64,000 bases of DNA from Limnanthes douglasii subsp. nivea (taxonomy: Eukaryota > Streptophyta > Magnoliopsida > Brassicales > Limnanthaceae), in assembly GCA_036936605.1 (NCBI GenBank), contig JAUPFV010000002.1, positions 251,989,305-252,053,304 on the forward strand. The letters are read 5' to 3'. The notes beneath the pieces were generated by a model. The model worked only from the letters and a program-made list of their open reading frames with translations, ran no database searches and was not told where the DNA came from. The translations under genes were made by a program, and so were the position numbers. Positions 34,355-44,922 of this stretch are shown here, one piece after another; the first letter of the stretch is position 1; each line of letters opens with the position of its first letter.

Positions 34355-35463
34355 ATTATACTAAGTTAATAAATATAAATAAAAAACCTACCTAACACTG
34401 ATTATACTAAGTTAATAAATATAAATAAAAACGAAAACATTAATCTAATCAAATTAAAAGTATAAATATAATTATATAATATGTAAACACTAACCTAAAT
34501 AAAACATAATTAAAAATTAATTAAGTTTTAATTAAATATTGATTAAGTTAATAAATATAAATAAAAACGAAAAACATAAATAAACACTAATCTATTAGAT
34601 ATAAATAAAAACGAAAACATTAATCAAGTATAAATATAATTATATAAAATATAAACAAAAATTAAAAGTATAAATATAATTATATAAAATATAAACATAT
34701 GTAAATACTAACCTAATTAAACATTAATTAAGCTTTAATTAAACATTAATTAAGTTAATAAATATAAATAGAAACGAAAAACATAAATAAACACTAATCT
34801 ATTTATAAATAGAGTTAATAAATATAATTTTAGGAAGAGAGGAAAACATAATTAAACACTAATTAGTTAATAAATATAATTTTTGAAAGGAAGGAAAAAA
34901 TAATTAAATAGAAACACAAAATTAAATAAACGCTAATCTAATTAAGTTAATAAATATAAATAGTGTTAACTTAGAAGATTGTATATGTCTTAGAAAATTC
35001 TAATAATTGCTTGAACTTTTTTCACGTATACCATTGTTGCCCTTCAACACTAGTCTAAGTAAATTAAATTCGAAAATCAAAGGAAAAGATTCTTAGTCCA
35101 ACACTTTCAAGAACATTTACTATATCATAGATTTGTCGTCTCTCGAATCCTACAGATCTCAACACAATCAAAAGACGTGTCAACATACACCCATTATACG
35201 ACGATAAGTAAAAAAGATTTAGATAAAAAGACCTAAATGTGAGGCATCATTGTCAAGCTCGATAACTTTGGTGTTCATTATTATAGATTGACAAAGTACT
35301 GAAGAAAATAACCACTACATTAAAAAAAACACTAGTTAACCAAACAAACCAAAAAAATAAATAAACATGTCGGATAAAAGCCTAAAAAAATTCATCTTCT
35401 ATTATTTAACTTTTTAGACAATAACCAGGACCCCATAGAGATCAAATCCTGGCTACGCCACTG
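34355..35463. other. AT-rich right arm of the hAT element
   Basis: Low-complexity A/T sequence with many scrambled repeats up to about 34970, then unique AT-rich DNA. The last 40 bp (GATCAAATCCTGGCTACG) is the right terminus. No coding content. Confidence 0.7.
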
Positions 35464-36040
35464 CTCCGATACTGTGAATTTCTTCACATGCTCGATATAA
35501 AAATGAGATGATATAGAGGGAAGGCATAGATGGAAGTGATATCTTTATGTGGGATGGCCTCGCATCAGACCGCTCTTGCTTAATTATTGTATCTTCCCAC
35601 CACCTTAAAGGAGTAGTGGTGGATAATCCGTCTGCTTTTCCAAGATGATGATGAGTGAGGATAATTGAAAGTTGATCATATAACCACTGGATCCACAAGT
35701 TGTTTGTCATGATACACATCTCTCGCATGGTTTTACTGAGTTCTGCAAATTGTGGACTAGAATTTTCATTTGCTCCAAGTAAAGCGGCAATAGTATAGGA
35801 GATATGTCTTCTAGGACTAGCGTGTGAATGCCTTCTAGAGCTGTCAGTCACTGCAGGATCAGTAGAAACTCTAGCTTGCCACAATAGGGATGATAATTTA
35901 TCAGAAACAGCGTTCGTAGCTTCTTGAATCACACATACGTAGATACTTGTCTGCTGTTTGGAGCCCAAATAAGTATAATCCAATTCAAAGTATGCCTGGT
36001 TAAGCTTTTCTGCTGCCACTGTCAGCAATGCAGCTAAAGG
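35464..36040 (-). pseudogene. COG1 (Golgi tethering complex subunit) fragment, main part
   Basis: The minus strand is open for about 188 codons: LLTVAAEKLNQAYFELDYTY, then SIYVCVIQEATNAVSDKLSS, LLWQARVSTDPAVT, HASPRRHISYTIAALLGA, and SLPSMPSLYIISFLYRACEE. It corresponds to a C-terminal stretch of plant COG1, a member of the eight-subunit complex that tethers retrograde vesicles at the Golgi. No intron interrupts it. The frame runs into the hAT end at 35463 and resumes at 32210. It directly abuts the beta-adaptin fragment and shares its strand, so it was carried as a chimera. Family call rests on recognition without a search. Confidence 0.7.
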
Positions 36041-36655
36041 TATTATCTAGCCAGCCATAACATTCTTATATGCCTCCGGATTAGTAGAGAGAAGACGCCA
36101 ATATATATATATATATATATGCATATGCCACTTCCTTAGGTGCCTCCGGATCAGTAGACAGAAGACGCCAATATATATACACTCGATCCCTTATATTAGG
36201 ATTGTCTGTGTCTACTGTAGCATTGTTCAAGACAACCTGAATCATTTCTTGCGGGCTTTCAGTCGGCTTCTTTAAAAATAATTTGCTAGTTGCTGTAAGT
36301 AGTTGAAGTTGGACTTGTGGAGGCTTTTATGGGAAGCTCTCCAAAAAGATTTTTATAAGTTCATCGGCATTATCAATTCTTTCTGTATATTCACCAAGTA
36401 TCCATATCATTGATGCCTTAACTTATGGTTCATCGAAAGTGTCTAAGCTCTCACAGAGTGTAACAATGATGGACTCGTAAGTGTTTGGGTATCTTCTAAA
36501 GATGTCTTTGATAACTATAATATCCTTTTGAACAACATAATTTACTTTGATATTTATTAACTCAAGCAGAACACCGATGCAACGTTCAGCTGCCTTCTCC
36601 AACTTGAGGGCACATCGGCCTATAGCACGAACACCTTTCTTACAAAATCAACATC
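36041..36655 (-). pseudogene. Beta-adaptin (AP-1/AP-2 large subunit) fragment
   Basis: The minus strand reads DVDFVRK, then [84 protein letters not shown] and [16 protein letters not shown]. This is unmistakably the trunk domain of beta-adaptin, a clathrin adaptor subunit. About 200 codons run without an intron. Damage: a one-base loss near 36628, stops at about 36422 and 36330. A segment ending [13 protein letters not shown] is duplicated (36060-36190) around a TA microsatellite. It lies between the polygalacturonase and COG1 pieces on the same strand. Confidence 0.9.
36100..36121. repeat. TA microsatellite inside the duplicated beta-adaptin segment
   Basis: About ten AT units lie between two copies of a roughly 40-bp sequence (TGCCTCCGGAT...GACGCCAATATATA). 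The repeat probably grew from the ATATATA in the coding sequence for YIYW. Confidence 0.85.
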
Positions 36656-36664
36656 TCAAGGGTA

Positions 36665-37215
36665 TATATATATAACAGTCTCATCGGTGTGCACCATTCC
36701 TTTGTCTTTAGAAGTCAGAGAATCAGCTGAAGGATGGACAATTTCATAACCAAAACCTTCGACTGAGTTATAATAGGTTATGACTTGACCAGTATCTTGT
36801 CGTTCGAGGTTGACGTTTCTTAGAACAATGCTGCTGCGTGGAATTGTATCACTACAAGAGAATTTCATTTCTCTTTCACTTTTGTTGTGCCGCTGATGTT
36901 ACGGTACATGGTTTGTCTAATTTGTACAGTTGAGGTCTGGTTTTCACATGACTTTGGTGAATCATAATAGTATTAGTCGATAATTATCGGGTTTACAACA
37001 TTTTCTATCCCGACGTTACCAAAACGGACTCCACGGACGAAACCAGAATCACCCTGCCAAAGTTTTATCCTAAGACGGTTTGTCGTCTCTCTAAAGTATA
37101 TTGTATCCAACACGATTTTTGTAACCACGACTATTGTAATATCTCTTCTAAGGTTTCCAATGCTAATTCCATGTCCAGGTCCACAATAAATTCTCTTCAT
37201 CTTGATTCTTGACTG
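36665..37215 (-). pseudogene. Polygalacturonase (GH28 pectinase) fragment, C-terminal half
   Basis: The minus strand reads RIYCGPGHGISIGNLRRD, with the GH28 CGPGHGISIG active-site block, then LRIKLWQGDSGFVRGVRFGN, NPIIID, YYDSPKSCENQTS and YRNISGTTK. After a one-base shift it continues FSCSDTIPRSSIVLRNVNLE and GFGYEIVHPSADSL. The order and spacing fit plant secreted polygalacturonases, which hydrolyse pectin in cell walls. A CAA codon after IIID became TAA. No introns are seen. The N-terminal half with the first catalytic Asp residues is missing. Confidence 0.9.
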
Positions 37216-37910
37216 CGGTAAGGACAGTGGTGAAATATCTACAATGTATCCATTGTTGATTAAAAAATCGATTTCAAAATTTTCAGTTTTTTTTTTTAGC
37301 AAAAAATTAGTTTTGAGATTTTTAATTTTTCCGAAGGTGTTAATTTTTTACTCTTAATTCTAGAATCTTTGGATTTTTTGGATTCTCAACCAAATATTTA
37401 ACAACTTCTTCCGTGGAAATTGAAACATATGGTTTTTTTATTGTTTACCTTATTGAAATAACGAGAGACTTTTTTAGTGTTGTCCAATCGTTTTTGTCTT
37501 TAACACTGATTTCACTCTCGTCGCCGTGGACATCATAAACTAAATCTTCCAATTCCGACCAAGTTTCATCGTGAACTTCACCCTGGTAGTCCGCTTTATA
37601 CTCATAATAGAGTGGATGGTTGAGTATCGGTGAGGCCTCCATGTTATGAGTAGCTACTTGATGAATCTCCTTATCTTTTGGTTTTTTGAAATTGTAGTTA
37701 TGGTTGTGGTTGGATCTGTGAAAAAAGACTTTCACCTTTGAATTTCCAGTCGGAGTTTGAAATCCAATGGTGGTCAACCTCTTAATATCTTCTATCAATT
37801 TCTTTATTTGATGTCGCATTAAATTCATCCATTCACCCATCTTACCAAATCGGTATTCAATCTCCTCTCGACCAAATGGTTATGCGATTGGAAGAGTGGA
37901 CTTCCCGTAA
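37216..37910 (-). other. Capture element, region upstream of the gene fragments, with a 131-codon ORF
   Basis: The minus strand is open from 37840 to 37445: MGEWMNLMRHQIKKLIEDIK, then HNHNYNFKKPKDKEIHQ, and an acidic C-terminus (DETWSELEDLVYDVHGDESE). Further sequence to about 37330 reads VSISTEEVVKYLVENP in a different frame. It lies where a retroelement would carry gag, and its basic-then-acidic make-up is compatible with that. I recognise no domain, so it may equally be a fourth captured host fragment. Confidence 0.4.
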
Positions 37911-38051
37911 ACGTAATAAAATAATATCATATTAAATCTGAATGCAATCATACTTAATTTATTATCTTAAATAAACCTATAAAGTATAGCAAAATAAAAT
38001 AAAGCTAAAATATTTAAATAGATTTTTGTAGTAGACCTTCGGCCTATATCA
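37911..38051 (-). repeat. Right terminal repeat (truncated 5' LTR) of the capture element
   Basis: From ATATTAAATCTGAATGCAATCA to TTTTTGTAGTAGACCTTC it matches the inner end of the left repeat, with substitutions. It ends GGCCTATATCA next to the TATTC duplication. The outer 200 bp of the left repeat has no counterpart here, so this LTR has lost its U5 side together with the PBS. Confidence 0.6.
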
Positions 38052-38056
38052 TATTC

Positions 38057-40320
38057 CTAACCTTATCTCCAATTCTGATAATCAATATCTCATGGAAACT
38101 TCATCAAATATTGAGATTCAAAATGTTGTCATAAACCTTAAACCCAACAGTGTTGCAGGCCCAAATGATTTCAACATCACTTTCTACCAAACGTGTTGGC
38201 CAATAATTAAAACTAATATTTATCTTGCTGTCAAGGACTATATTTCCTGAAAAATATTCCTAAAGGTATTATACTGCTATTTTAATTAATACCCGGAATT
38301 GAAAATCCTAGGCACCGGAAAGACTACATGTCAATTAGTCTTTGCATTGTCTTCAATAGGTTTGTTTCTAAAATCATCAATGATAGACTCATGATAATCC
38401 TCCCTAAAATTTATTTCTCCTGGGCAAAGAGGATTTGTTCATTAAAGAAACACCATGAACATATTCTTGTTTCTCAGAAGCTCATTTATGATTTAAACAA
38501 AAGTCAATGGACAATAATATCCTATTGAAGGTTGACATGACTAAAGCATTCGATAAGATCTCTCACACCTTCATCTTAAACATTCTAAAATCCTTTGGCT
38601 TTAGAAATACTTTTATCAATCTTATAAGTAAAAGAATAACATCTTCTTACTTTACAATCATTATTAATGGTGAAACGAAAGGTTATTTCAAGGGTCTTAA
38701 TGAAATTAGGCAGGACGATCCTATATCTCCCAACATATTTATAATTGCAGAAGAATACCTCATTAGAGACATCGATCTTCTTTTCAATAACTACACCCAA
38801 ATATTTTACAAAACAAAAAGCAATCTAAACATAAATTGTTTGACATTTGCTGATGATTTTGTCATCTATACAAATAGTTCCAAAAATAATATAGATAGAT
38901 TAAACTACTTATTGAATTTTTATCAAAGATTATTTGGCCAAACCATTAATAAAGAAAAATCAAGTTTGATTGTCCCTACCAATATTAACAGCCAAATAAT
39001 TAAAATTATTGAAGAAGCCTATGATTTTAAAAATAAATCATTACCTTTAAAATATTTAGGCATCTCCATTCAGAATAGAAATAAAGCCAACTTATATGAT
39101 GACTTGGTGAGTAAGGTCAGAAATAGAACTCATGATTGAGATAACACATCAAATTCATTTGGTGGCAGACTTGTCTTAGTTCAAGTTGTTCTCATGACTA
39201 TTCCCATTTACCATATTCAATGTTGTAATATCCATAAGACTGTCCTAAGTAGAATTGAAAGAATTATAAATAGGTTTCTGTGGGGTTCTTAGGAAACTCC
39301 CAAAACTATAATCTTGACTAACTGAAATTCTCTTTGTAAACCCTACAAATAAGGTGGTTTGAATACCAGGAACCTGCAAATTATGGTTAGATTTAGGGAG
39401 AATAATTATTATGAGCGAGCTACATGCATTCAATTTATTGTATAAACAAACATCTTTTGCAAACCAGTCCAAACAAACCTGGCTCTAAAATCCAAAGGAG
39501 ATTAATCTTCATTCGTTGGAACTTAGGCGTAGGAAATATTGAATTTTGGCTTGACACATGACTTGACAATAAGCATTGATCAGACTGAATGATAATGATA
39601 ATAATCTTTGATATCCAATTGACACTGTTAATGGTTTATGGATTGACAACAACTGTAATTTTGAGAGATTAAGATATCTTGTGACCCCCTCCATTATCAA
39701 TAAGATCAATAACTTCAAAATAAATAATAATATAGAGGATGAGATTATTTAGTCTCTTGATAATTCTGGTAAGTATTACACAAATAGTATTGGAACCACA
39801 TTTGAAGTAAGAATATTGTTTAAACCTTTTTATAAAAAATTTGACCTCCAACATTCCTACTAAGTACTCATTTCTTTTATGGAAAGTTTTGAAAGTTAGA
39901 TTTCAGTTGACTCTAACCTTCAAAAGAAAAATACTAATCCGGCATCAAAATGTTAATTTTGTAATGACATTAAAACCACTAACTACTTATTTGTAAACTG
40001 CCCAACTATTTAGCTAATTTGGAATCACTGTGATATTTTATTTATAATATCAATTGCTAATTACATGACCATTCGCCATTTAATCAGATGTTAGTTTTGG
40101 TCCATCTAAAAAACAAAGCATATCAGACTTATTCTTCCAGCTATCATTTGTTGGACAATTTGGTATTTCAAAAATAAAACTAAGCATACAGATTCTAATG
40201 TTTGTCATAAAGTTATCATAGACAAGATCAATTATATTTTATCTAAACTAGATTATTCAATTCCTTAATAAAATATTATGGCATGGTAACCTTAAAGTTG
40301 TTAATAACCTTGGATGGTAC
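38057..40320 (+). pseudogene. LINE-2 reverse transcriptase and zf-RVT region, decayed
   Basis: The frame resumes with PNLISNSDNQYLMETS. The RT fingers contain NITFYQTCWPIIK. The open stretch 38507-39139 reads LLKVDMTKAFDKISHTFI, GETKGYFKGLNEIRQDDP, ISPNIFI, then the catalytic CLTFADDFVIYTNSS (about 38840), and LPLKYLGISI. The post-RT part (39140-39300) reads FGGRLVLVQVVLMTIPIYH and INRFLWGS. From 39300 to 40320 only scattered zf-RVT similarity survives. The FADD residues are intact, but stops occur before and after. Confidence 0.85.
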
Positions 40321-40800
40321 ATGCATACATTACCTAGTAAATCTATCATGATTAAATGGATTCATCCTAAGATTAATAGAATCAAATTAAACACTAATGG
40401 TTCTTGCATCTTTAATGGAAAATCGAGTGGTGTTAGGATTGTGAAAGATGCTAATGGAAATGCTATGTTTGTCTATGGTAACCTTTATGGTAAACAATCT
40501 CCTTTGATTACTGAAAGCATGACCATTCTCGATGGTCTGATCATGTGCAATAAAAAATATCTTGTAATATAGACATATAGACTGACTTAGCCTTAATAAT
40601 TGAGATGCCGGCTAAAGGTGTTGGGCCCTAGTTTTTAAAACATATTCTAAATTGCTACAAAACTCTTCGATTTTCCACAATGACTATCAAATACATTTCT
40701 AGAGTAAAAAACCATGTAGTTGAGTGGCTTGCTCGTTGGACTCTGAAATGTACAATGAAATTGAATCTAGAAAGCCACTAGATCCCAAACCCATTAAAAG
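40321..40800 (+). pseudogene. LINE-2 RNase H domain, decayed
   Basis: The 83-codon open stretch reads KWIHPKINRIKLNTNGSCIF (first catalytic Asp replaced by Asn), then KDANGNAMFVYGNL and TESMTILDGLIMCNKK with the catalytic Glu. After the stop at 40570 it goes on with DSALII-like and WLAR-like sequence to about 40760. A C-terminal RNase H is usual in one group of plant L1 elements. Confidence 0.75.
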
Positions 40801-41985
40801 CTATAATATTTCTTGAAAGTTTGGATTATGGTTACTTGATAATAGATAACTAATCAATTAAGTTTCATTCTTTAATATATATGATCAAAATGTTCTCCTT
40901 GTTACCATCAATGGTCTTTTTACTTACTGATTATTTTGGCCTGCCAGAAAATCTCTAAAGGAGATCCAAATCAGATTCGAATCACTATATGAATAATGGT
41001 TTGAAGGAAGGTTACAGTTACTGTTTTAGAAGTGGATGGTGAATATATTAAAGATGGAGCTATGATAATACTTTTAGTTGCTAAAGACTGTGCTATGCCT
41101 AAAGTTTTCATTCCATTTTTCACATCATCTGGAGTTTTCTTTTTGCCCAAGCTACATGTCTAATCCATGATGTTCGTCAATTGATGTTATTGTTAACAAT
41201 AATCATTTGTGTATTTTATTCAAGTTGTAAATATTATTGTTTTATTCAAACTATTTAATAACACACATTCGTTAATGGTTGTATTTTTAGAAATAATTGT
41301 TTTTAAATAAATATTATAAAAATTAGAAAAAAATACCACATTCGTCAGAATATTAAATTTCAAACTCGTTCATGTCAAATTTACCGACTATCAAAATCAT
41401 TTCTCTAATAATCAGAAAATTGAATCAAATTTTTACGATGAAACAACAGATAAGCGATACGCAATTCAACCACGCGGAAAAACTTATGATCATTAGACAA
41501 ATAGTGACCAAGATGAAAATGCAAAAGCTACGTTTATAAATTCATCTATTTCACCGCCACGATATTTCTATTGAGGACGATTACATCTTGATTATCTCAG
41601 TACCATGATAACGACCTTCTAGAAATTACTCTCCAACACGAGATTATTGAGACTATCCTTCCATATAGGAAATTCTAAGAGAAAGGCACACCGGGAGTCA
41701 GTCTGAATGATGGATAGTAAGCAATAGTGAACGTCATCATCGCGTGCAAAACCGCTATCTTTCAAGAAACCAAACTTCTATTAACCACCACTGTAGTGAT
41801 GTATTAGTTCGGGTTGATCCCATTAACAAAGCAGCAAAAGGTCTGCTGAACTATTTAATTAATATGTCAAACCCCAAGTACAACTTAAAATTTCCAATCA
41901 ATGTCCACAATATTCTGGATAGTACCAACGACAAATCCTTCTAGTTAACCCATAGATTCTGGGCATGCTGAACTACAATTACCTT
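40801..41985. other. LINE 3' flank and AT-rich DNA without a recognised gene
   Basis: This may include LINE-2 3' UTR at its start. A 66-codon plus-strand open stretch (41744-41944) reads RVDPINKAAKGLLNYLINMS; I cannot place it. No RNA gene or repeat end was seen. Confidence 0.5.
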
Positions 41986-41989
41986 GCAG

Positions 41990-42370
41990 GGAGCATACAC
42001 GTTTGCAACTTGTATCAATATGATATTTCATGTTCACTTGTGTAACATACCAATCATTCATGTTTTCAAACGGTTGTAAATATAATCATTTATGATGTCA
42101 TCCAATTTATTCACAAAAATTCCCTTTGGCTTGCCACACCAACTTCCACGCAGGATGTTGATGTGACATTTTAATTATTTAAAATATTATCACTTACTAT
42201 TTTCCCTAACTATTTATGTTAAACTCTTAACCATTACCCAATCCAGTCTAATCCAACCTATTAAAACTCGACCCAATAATCTAATAACACAACCCATTAA
42301 ACTTAAAATAAACCCAAATAAGTACACTTATCATTTCCTCCAAATCAATTCACCTAACAAGCTTTTGGCA
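41990..42370 (+). repeat. Foldback element, left inverted arm
   Basis: Pairs with 43250-43650 in inverted orientation. Its outer end is near GGGAGCATACACGTTTGC, matching the complement of CAAACTTGAGGGACTAG on the right. Confidence 0.7.
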
Positions 42371-43249
42371 AATTCATTTCAGCAAACCATCAAATAATTC
42401 TTGGATATATCCTCCAAATTTGTTCTTGCTTAAATCAAGAAATGCTAACTTACTCCAAATTTATTGTTGCACATTTGAAATATTTTATTTGGGAGTATAA
42501 AAGAGAGATGATATGTTTTAGTTTTATTTTGAAATCATATTTTAATTTATTTTGAAGTGTTGTTGGTTTTTTTCATATATGAATATGACTGAATTATGTG
42601 GCTCAATTCATTTTTAAATTAAGTTCTAATGAATTATTAAACCTTTGCATATGGATTTGGTAGGATTAGACAAAATATTTGATTTTATTTTAAATTCAAA
42701 TCTAAAAAAGTTTGAAACATTTGACATTGGTGTTACTAAATTAGATAAAAAAAGTAGATGTTTTTTCAACTTATGTTGAAAAACTAGTGCTTTTTTTAAC
42801 AAGATAATGTTTTTGTTCTGTTTTTCTTGAGAGAATAATGGGGGCATACAAAAATAGGACCACAAATAATAGAGAAATAACAACGATCGACATTTCTTTG
42901 AAAATAGAAAAGTACCCATAATATAGATTGCACATATTCATATCAGAAACCATTGAATCTCAAACCCCAAAGTTACACACCGTCGACGAAGAAGGAGAAA
43001 TCAGGTTGAATATGGGGTTATTTTTAGGCGTCTCATTCAGAGTTTATAGAGAAAAAAAATCTGTTTCTCCATAAATTCAAGACTAATAAATCCTAAAAAA
43101 TTGGAATATTAATTGGTATTTCTCCACTAAAACAAATTTCTGACAAATAAAGAACTTGTAAACAACAACTCTTCTTGAAAGATGAAGTCAGAATTTTTAT
43201 GCCATTGATAATTGCTTTATTATCAGAGATGGGGCTAGGGTTTGATGGT

Positions 43250-43650
43250 TCACTAAAATAGATTTGGAGAAAATGAATTAAATGAACTGATTTGTAAAAA
43301 TGGTAAATGTACTAATTTGGGTTTATTATAAGTTTGATGGATTGAGTTATTAGTTAAACATATTGGATTTTAATAGGTTGGTTGGGATGACTTGGATAAT
43401 AGATAATAATTTAAGATAAATGGTTCGTGTAAATGATAAATGATAATAATTTAAATAATTACAATAGCATGTCAATGTCCTACGTGAATGCTGATGTGGG
43501 AAGTCAAAAGATATGTTTGGTTGGAAATTTTAGTTGACATCATAATAGACTATATTTAAAACAGTTTGGAAATATAAAGGATTGATATGTTATAAAATGA
43601 ATATGAATGACCATATTGATATAGGTGACAAACTTGAGGGACTAGTCATA
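43250..43650 (-). repeat. Foldback element, right inverted arm
   Basis: Inverted counterpart of the left arm. Outer end GGTGACAAACTTGAGGGACT. Confidence 0.7.
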
Positions 43651-44062
43651 TTTGTTAGCACTCATAAATAGTAGCACCAGAAGTACTAGAGGATAAATAT
43701 CTCACAAAATTAATCATTCCAAGATGTATAAGTAGGACGTGACAAGGTACTCAAAGAATATATTAAAAAAATCAAAACAAGATGTTGGGTTCGATAGTAA
43801 TCATAGCCTCTTATGTCAAGCTTTTTCGATGACCTTAAGATGTAGCACGCTTACATGGTTCAATCATATCTCCGAGTTTAATTTAAAATTTTAAGAGACT
43901 CTCGACAATTTACAGAAATCAATTTATCAGGAGAAAACAATATGAAGAGACTGAGATTACATCACAGATTATAATGATAAGCCTAACGGAATCATGAAAA
44001 ACTATACGAAGAGGTTTCCTAGAACAATGAATAGTTTGAAAAACTGTCACGATCTCATGGCA

Positions 44063-44399
44063 TGTTAATGTAGCTCAAAAAGTCCAAACAAAAACTTTTT
44101 TTTATTTTATTTTATTTTATTCAAATATCTTATATTATTAGAATCAAATCTAATTGTCTTAAGATTTTATTTTATTTTATTTTGAAACATTTATTTTATT
44201 TCATTGTATTATAATTTAGGGTTTTGAACAGCTATTATATAAAGCCTCATATGCCTTAAGTTCTTTTAAGTTTCTGGAATAATATATTATTTGTCTCTAA
44301 AAATTTCAGTCTTTGTACCCTTAGATTACGGTTTCATCATGTTACCATTGAATTAAGGTTTCGTATATCGTTTCTTCTTCTTCTATTTTTGTCGTGTCA
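44063..44399 (+). repeat. 5' LTR of the miniature element
   Basis: It runs from TGTTAATGTAGC to CGTGTCA. TATA-like CTATTATATAAAGCC lies at about 44232-44246 and the RNA-start region follows. Matches 44923-45260. Confidence 0.8.
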
Positions 44400-44405
44400 T
44401 TAGTT

Positions 44406-44417
44406 TGGTATCAGAGC
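44406..44417 (+). other. PBS of the miniature element (initiator tRNA-Met type)
   Basis: TGGTATCAGAGC, complementary to the 3' end of plant initiator tRNA-Met, lies six bases after the LTR. Confidence 0.85.
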
Positions 44418-44922
44418 CTCAGTTTCTGCTACGGGGCAAGCATATTTCTGAATTCTAATTTCATCTGATTCAAGGTCTAAAGGAGAGAACAGCATCTATG
44501 GTCATGAAGATCTTGAAGATCGTTTGGTATGAGGGGACGCACCAGGAGTTTCGATGACGATCGTATTGACTGGTTATTGGAGGAGTATAAATTGGCTACC
44601 AATTGTCGGATCAAGGAGAAACTTGCTTAACGAGATGTTGTCTGATGCAATGAAGAGGTTTTTGAAACCAATGGTTTTCATCAACTGGACATGGGGTGCT
44701 ATTTTCAGGCTGTGAAAAGGCTTTTGAAACCAACTTTTTTCATCAACTGGATAGCTTCAATGTGACTTCGAATAAAGAACACTCGAGAAGACTTTATCTT
44801 ATTCCGATAAGGTCAAAATTATAATTCAAATGTAACAATTGAATGAAATAAAATAAAATAAATTTGGTTGTTGATGGTGATGGTGTTGTGAATTCGAGGA
44901 CGAATTCTTGTCAACCAGGGAA

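Larger units (their letters stand above)
32211..35463. mobile_element. Non-autonomous hAT-type transposon (3253 bp)
   Basis: The left end CACAGGCGGAGCTGC and the complement of the right end, CAGTGGCGTAGCCAG, form a weak terminal inverted repeat of the kind seen in many plant hAT elements. The 8-bp duplication matches 7/8. The element splits a COG1 coding fragment, whose frame is restored when the element and one duplication are removed. It has no transposase. The interior is AT-rich and holds hairpins, about 145-bp tandem repeats and a 67-bp direct repeat. Confidence 0.8.
31439..38051 (-). mobile_element. LTR-retroelement-like insertion carrying fragments of three host genes
   Basis: The insertion begins TGATGGCATG and ends CTATATCA, so the ends are TGAT...ATCA. 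It is flanked by a near-perfect 5-bp duplication. About 110-130 bp at the right end (37918-38051) repeats about 31640-31760 of the left end, consistent with LTRs, the right one internally truncated. A minus-strand TATA box lies in the left LTR. The captured fragments are all on the minus strand, in the order polygalacturonase, beta-adaptin, COG1. No RT or integrase is visible, so it was probably mobilised in trans. A hAT element and its internal repeats make up about half the length. The LTR call is moderately sure; the gene fragments and the insertion are clear. Confidence 0.7.
28400..40800 (+). mobile_element. LINE-2: L1-type LINE, split by a 6.6-kb insertion at 31439-38051
   Basis: The left part (28400-31438) carries ORF1 (DUF4283-like and zinc knuckle), endonuclease and the pre-RT linker. 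The right part (38057-40800) carries RT, zf-RVT region and RNase H. If 31439-38056 (insertion plus one 5-bp duplication) is removed, the frame reads NINIIPNLIS across the junction, matching NHLDLIPSMI in LINE-1. The copy is decayed throughout. The exact 5' end and any poly(A) at about 40800 could not be fixed. Confidence 0.88.
41990..43650. mobile_element. Foldback / Mutator-like element with about 370-bp inverted ends
   Basis: The left arm (about 41990-42370) and the complement of the right arm (about 43250-43650) align along their length. Shared phrases include TATCAATATG, TATGATGTCA, AATTATTTAAA(A/T)TATTATCA and AACCCAAAT(A/T)AGTACA. Identity is moderate, roughly 75% by eye, with small indels. 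The 0.9-kb middle has no transposase; its minus-strand 97-codon frame is probably accidental. Long inverted ends suggest a Mutator-like or foldback element. A clear 9-bp target duplication was not found. Confidence 0.7.

Noticed and set aside
36656..36868. Separate small gene
   Set aside because: It is the C-terminal part of the polygalacturonase fragment displaced by a one-base frameshift.
42626..42953. Protein gene within the foldback element
   Set aside because: The frames are Phe/Leu/Lys-rich products of AT-rich DNA, overlap each other and match no family known to me.
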